DNA of 34,288 nucleotides, from NCBI GenBank assembly GCA_900315195.1, contig OMYD01000009.1:1-34288 (forward strand), given 5' to 3'. Source of the stretch: an uncultured Eubacteriales bacterium. GTDB lineage: Bacteria; Bacillota; Clostridia; Oscillospirales; Acutalibacteraceae. Positions 32,480-34,288 of this stretch are shown in pieces. The stretch's first letter is position 1. Each line of letters opens with the position of its first letter. A model generated the notes under the pieces. The model was not told the DNA's origin. It did not search any database and was given only the letters and a program-made list of their open reading frames with translations. A program made the translations under genes and the position numbers.

Positions 32480-34087
32480 TTATTTCTCCTTCGCGTTTAT
32501 AAGTTTATTTAAGTTAATAGTTATGTCAATTGATTTTTCAGACATAAACTTCAGCGTAATAATATCAATTTTAAATCCGTAATCCTCGGCATACGGCGCT
32601 TTAAGTACAGTCGGTTTATTTTTGCTGACAACGCAGTCCGCCTGAGCCTTCGAAAGCAAATGAATAAACGAGGAAACAGAATGGTCCGAGGTATCTTTAA
32701 TTGTCAGCTCTCCGTTTTCAAGCCTGATTAATCGCTTAGCCTTTTTACCTTTCTGATCTTTCATTTCCATAGTTATGGAGTTTTCGGTTAAGTCAAGGAC
32801 GCTGACAGAACTTCTCTTTGACATGCGGAACTCTCCCCAGCACTGACTTTGCTGGGCGCCGTCAATCATAACGGTGTTATGCGCGGCAGTGCTTCTGAAA
32901 AAGCCTCGCTCCTTGCACTGGTAAGCGTAAGTGCCGCAATTTACTATAACGGGTTTTCCGTCGCAAAACAGCTCAAAGCTCATGGCGTCACAATGAGCGT
33001 GTCCGGGAATATAAGATGGCCCAGGCTGACCTGCGTCAACAATAAGCTTCCATTTGCGGTTATCGTTTTTTGTTTCAAAAATATAATATCCGCTGTTTTC
33101 AAAGCTGTTTTTAAATTGGGGAGTAAGCTCAAAGTATCTGTTTGAAACCTTAACCAGGGCGTCAAGCGATTTTGCGACATTATTTCCGCCGTCATTAAAC
33201 AGCGGAACACGGTCAAGGCCGCTCTCAAAGCTGTACGCCGCGTCAAGCATCGGCTGAATATACGCATCAAGCTCTTTATCGGCTTTTTGCGCTGATTTCA
33301 GCGCGATAGCCACTCTTAACAATCCCTCTAAAATTATCTTGTGGTACATGGGGCTTAGCTCAAAATGCATTCCGTCGGAAAGGATTTCCTCACGGCACTC
33401 AGCCTTGAAATCAGAAAGCGCCCGACTCAGCACATTTTCATCGCCGAAAAAGACAGCAGCCAGCACAAGGCTTTTTAAATCCTCAAAATAATGATTTCCG
33501 AGAATATCCTTTTCAAGATGGTTAGAAAGATAAACATATTGAGCGTGAAGCGAGTTTAAAAATTTCTTTTTAAAGCTTTCGTCAAGTGCGCTGCTTGTAT
33601 ATCCGTAATAACCTATCCAGTTTACAATACGCAGAGCGACAGGGTATGCTGCCCACGCGGGCTGAGTACCGGGAGGATTGCTGTCAATCCAAGCTTCGAT
33701 AATTTCTTTTGTTTTGTCCAGGTATTCTTCCTTTTCGGTATCCTTCCATTCTTTTACAAGCGGAAACAGGTATTCAAAATAATGCAGATTGAAATTCCAC
33801 AGAGACGTTTTGCCTTCAACATTCCATTCGGATTTCCAATCAAATAAAGCGCTGCCGTGCAGAAACGTGACCTTGTTTTGCATCAGCTCACTGACGGAAA
33901 AACGCGAGAGAAACGCCGCGTCAAAATCCAAGTCTTCGGGGCATTCAAGCTGATAAACGTCTGAATAACTGTTTGGCACAGCAGCCTTCAAAGCACATTT
34001 TCGGCCAAGCTTTTTTCCTATGCGGTTAAACACCTGACTTGATTTCATGTGCTTCAATGTATGAAAATATAAACCAAGCTTTCCCAT
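32480..34087 (-). CDS. Heparinase II/III-like protein in polysaccharide operon
   Basis: The ATG at 34087 is chosen over a GTG two codons earlier because AAGGAAG has better spacing to it. The 535-residue protein has an alpha-helical toroid half (about 70-310; WNFNLHYFEYLFPLVKEW, NHYFEDLKSLVLAAVFFG, FELSPMYHKIILEGLLR). A beta-sandwich half (about 340-535) carries YIPGHAHCDAMSFEL and STAAHNTVMIDGAQQS. The conserved Asn-His, Tyr-His and His-x-His residues of the family are present. There is no signal peptide, unlike secreted lyases, so it probably acts in the cytoplasm. Such proteins are common in exopolysaccharide clusters, where lyase or hydrolase action on the growing polymer is supposed. It lies between the sugar dehydrogenase and the acetyltransferase. 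Confidence 0.9.
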   Translation of the reverse strand: MGKLGLYFHTLKHMKSSQVFNRIGKKLGRKCALKAAVPNSYSDVYQLECPEDLDFDAAFLSRFSVSELMQNKVTFLHGSALFDWKSEWNVEGKTSLWNFNLHYFEYLFPLVKEWKDTEKEEYLDKTKEIIEAWIDSNPPGTQPAWAAYPVALRIVNWIGYYGYTSSALDESFKKKFLNSLHAQYVYLSNHLEKDILGNHYFEDLKSLVLAAVFFGDENVLSRALSDFKAECREEILSDGMHFELSPMYHKIILEGLLRVAIALKSAQKADKELDAYIQPMLDAAYSFESGLDRVPLFNDGGNNVAKSLDALVKVSNRYFELTPQFKNSFENSGYYIFETKNDNRKWKLIVDAGQPGPSYIPGHAHCDAMSFELFCDGKPVIVNCGTYAYQCKERGFFRSTAAHNTVMIDGAQQSQCWGEFRMSKRSSVSVLDLTENSITMEMKDQKGKKAKRLIRLENGELTIKDTSDHSVSSFIHLLSKAQADCVVSKNKPTVLKAPYAEDYGFKIDIITLKFMSEKSIDITINLNKLINAKEK

Positions 34088-34107
34088 GCTCACTGCTTCC
34101 TTTTAAA

Positions 34108-34288
34108 TCAGATATGATATACTCCGGGCAGATTGCAGATATTATGACAATCAAGCACAAGCTTGCCCCTGAGCTTATCCATATTCTCCTTGATTTCGTT
34201 ATGCTTAACCATAATAACAACCAAATCAACGCTGTCAAGGAACTCGTCCAGACTATGGAACTGGTTGTCAACTACGTCCTTTTCAATG
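34108..34288 (-). CDS. UDP-glucose/GDP-mannose dehydrogenase family protein, C-terminal end (cut by window edge)
   Basis: The last 59 residues of a larger protein are seen; it runs in from the right edge and stops with TGA at 34108. The sequence includes SVDLVVIMVKHNEIKE and KLVLDCHNICNLPGVYHI, typical of the C-terminal nucleotide-sugar-binding domain of UDP-N-acetyl-mannosamine and related dehydrogenases (WecC/VipA-like). The enzyme would oxidise C6 of a nucleotide sugar to a uronic acid with NAD. The heparinase-like gene follows after 20 nt, so they share an operon. A uronic acid in the polymer would suit a lyase-type neighbour. Confidence 0.8.
   Translation of the reverse strand, partial: IEKDVVDNQFHSLDEFLDSVDLVVIMVKHNEIKENMDKLRGKLVLDCHNICNLPGVYHI

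Overview
The window looks like a chromosomal segment from a spore-forming, anaerobic member of the Clostridia, most likely a Ruminococcus-type Oscillospiraceae. The evidence is a clostridial-type alpha/beta small acid-soluble spore protein, a secreted protease ending in a type I dockerin (the cellulosome tag of ruminococci and clostridia), pyruvate formate-lyase with its activase, strong AGGAGG ribosome binding sites and sigma-A promoters. I see no tRNA, rRNA, CRISPR array, insertion sequence, phage gene or replication origin. The organism is inferred from gene content only.

Region 1 (1-4.3 kb, minus strand) reads from right to left. A DNA-binding regulator with a zinc ribbon is followed by a response regulator, a histidine kinase, an ABC ATPase and an FtsX-type permease cut by the window edge. 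The last four form a Bce/Vex-like signal-and-transport module. Its leader is almost entirely a 167-bp MITE-like element with imperfect terminal inverted repeats. A short gene remnant lies at 4180-4317.

Region 2 (4.4-14 kb) holds a PP2C phosphatase coupled to a membrane Ser/Thr kinase whose extracellular half resembles an ABC solute-binding protein. A divergent lipoprotein alpha/beta hydrolase, a flavodoxin-fold reductase and a 1266-residue secreted subtilase follow. The subtilase carries a large insertion inside its catalytic domain, a kelch-like region and a dockerin.

Region 3 (14-19.8 kb) has an SLC13/ArsB-NhaD-type permease, the spore protein and a CDF metal exporter. The exporter has a leader with a convincing NiCo (czcD) riboswitch and an overlapping terminator. 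A vWA protein, an LCP-family cell-wall ligase and a YfbR-type 5'-deoxynucleotidase follow.

Region 4 (19.9-27.6 kb, plus strand) is a six-gene unit: YfhO-like membrane glycosyltransferase, PepV-like dipeptidase, DUF975-like membrane protein, GT2 glycosyltransferase, DUF1624 acyltransferase and LicD phosphotransferase. It starts at a strong promoter and ends at a strong terminator. I infer that it decorates a cell-surface glycopolymer.

Region 5 (27.6-30.8 kb) is pflA-pflB, the anaerobic pyruvate-cleavage pair. Region 6 (30.8 kb to the end, minus strand) is the 3' part of a capsule or exopolysaccharide operon: nucleotide-sugar dehydrogenase (partial), heparinase II/III-like protein, hexapeptide acetyltransferase and GT4 glycosyltransferase. 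A 63-bp repeat occurs once in the metal-exporter leader and once, in opposite orientation, between pflB and this operon.
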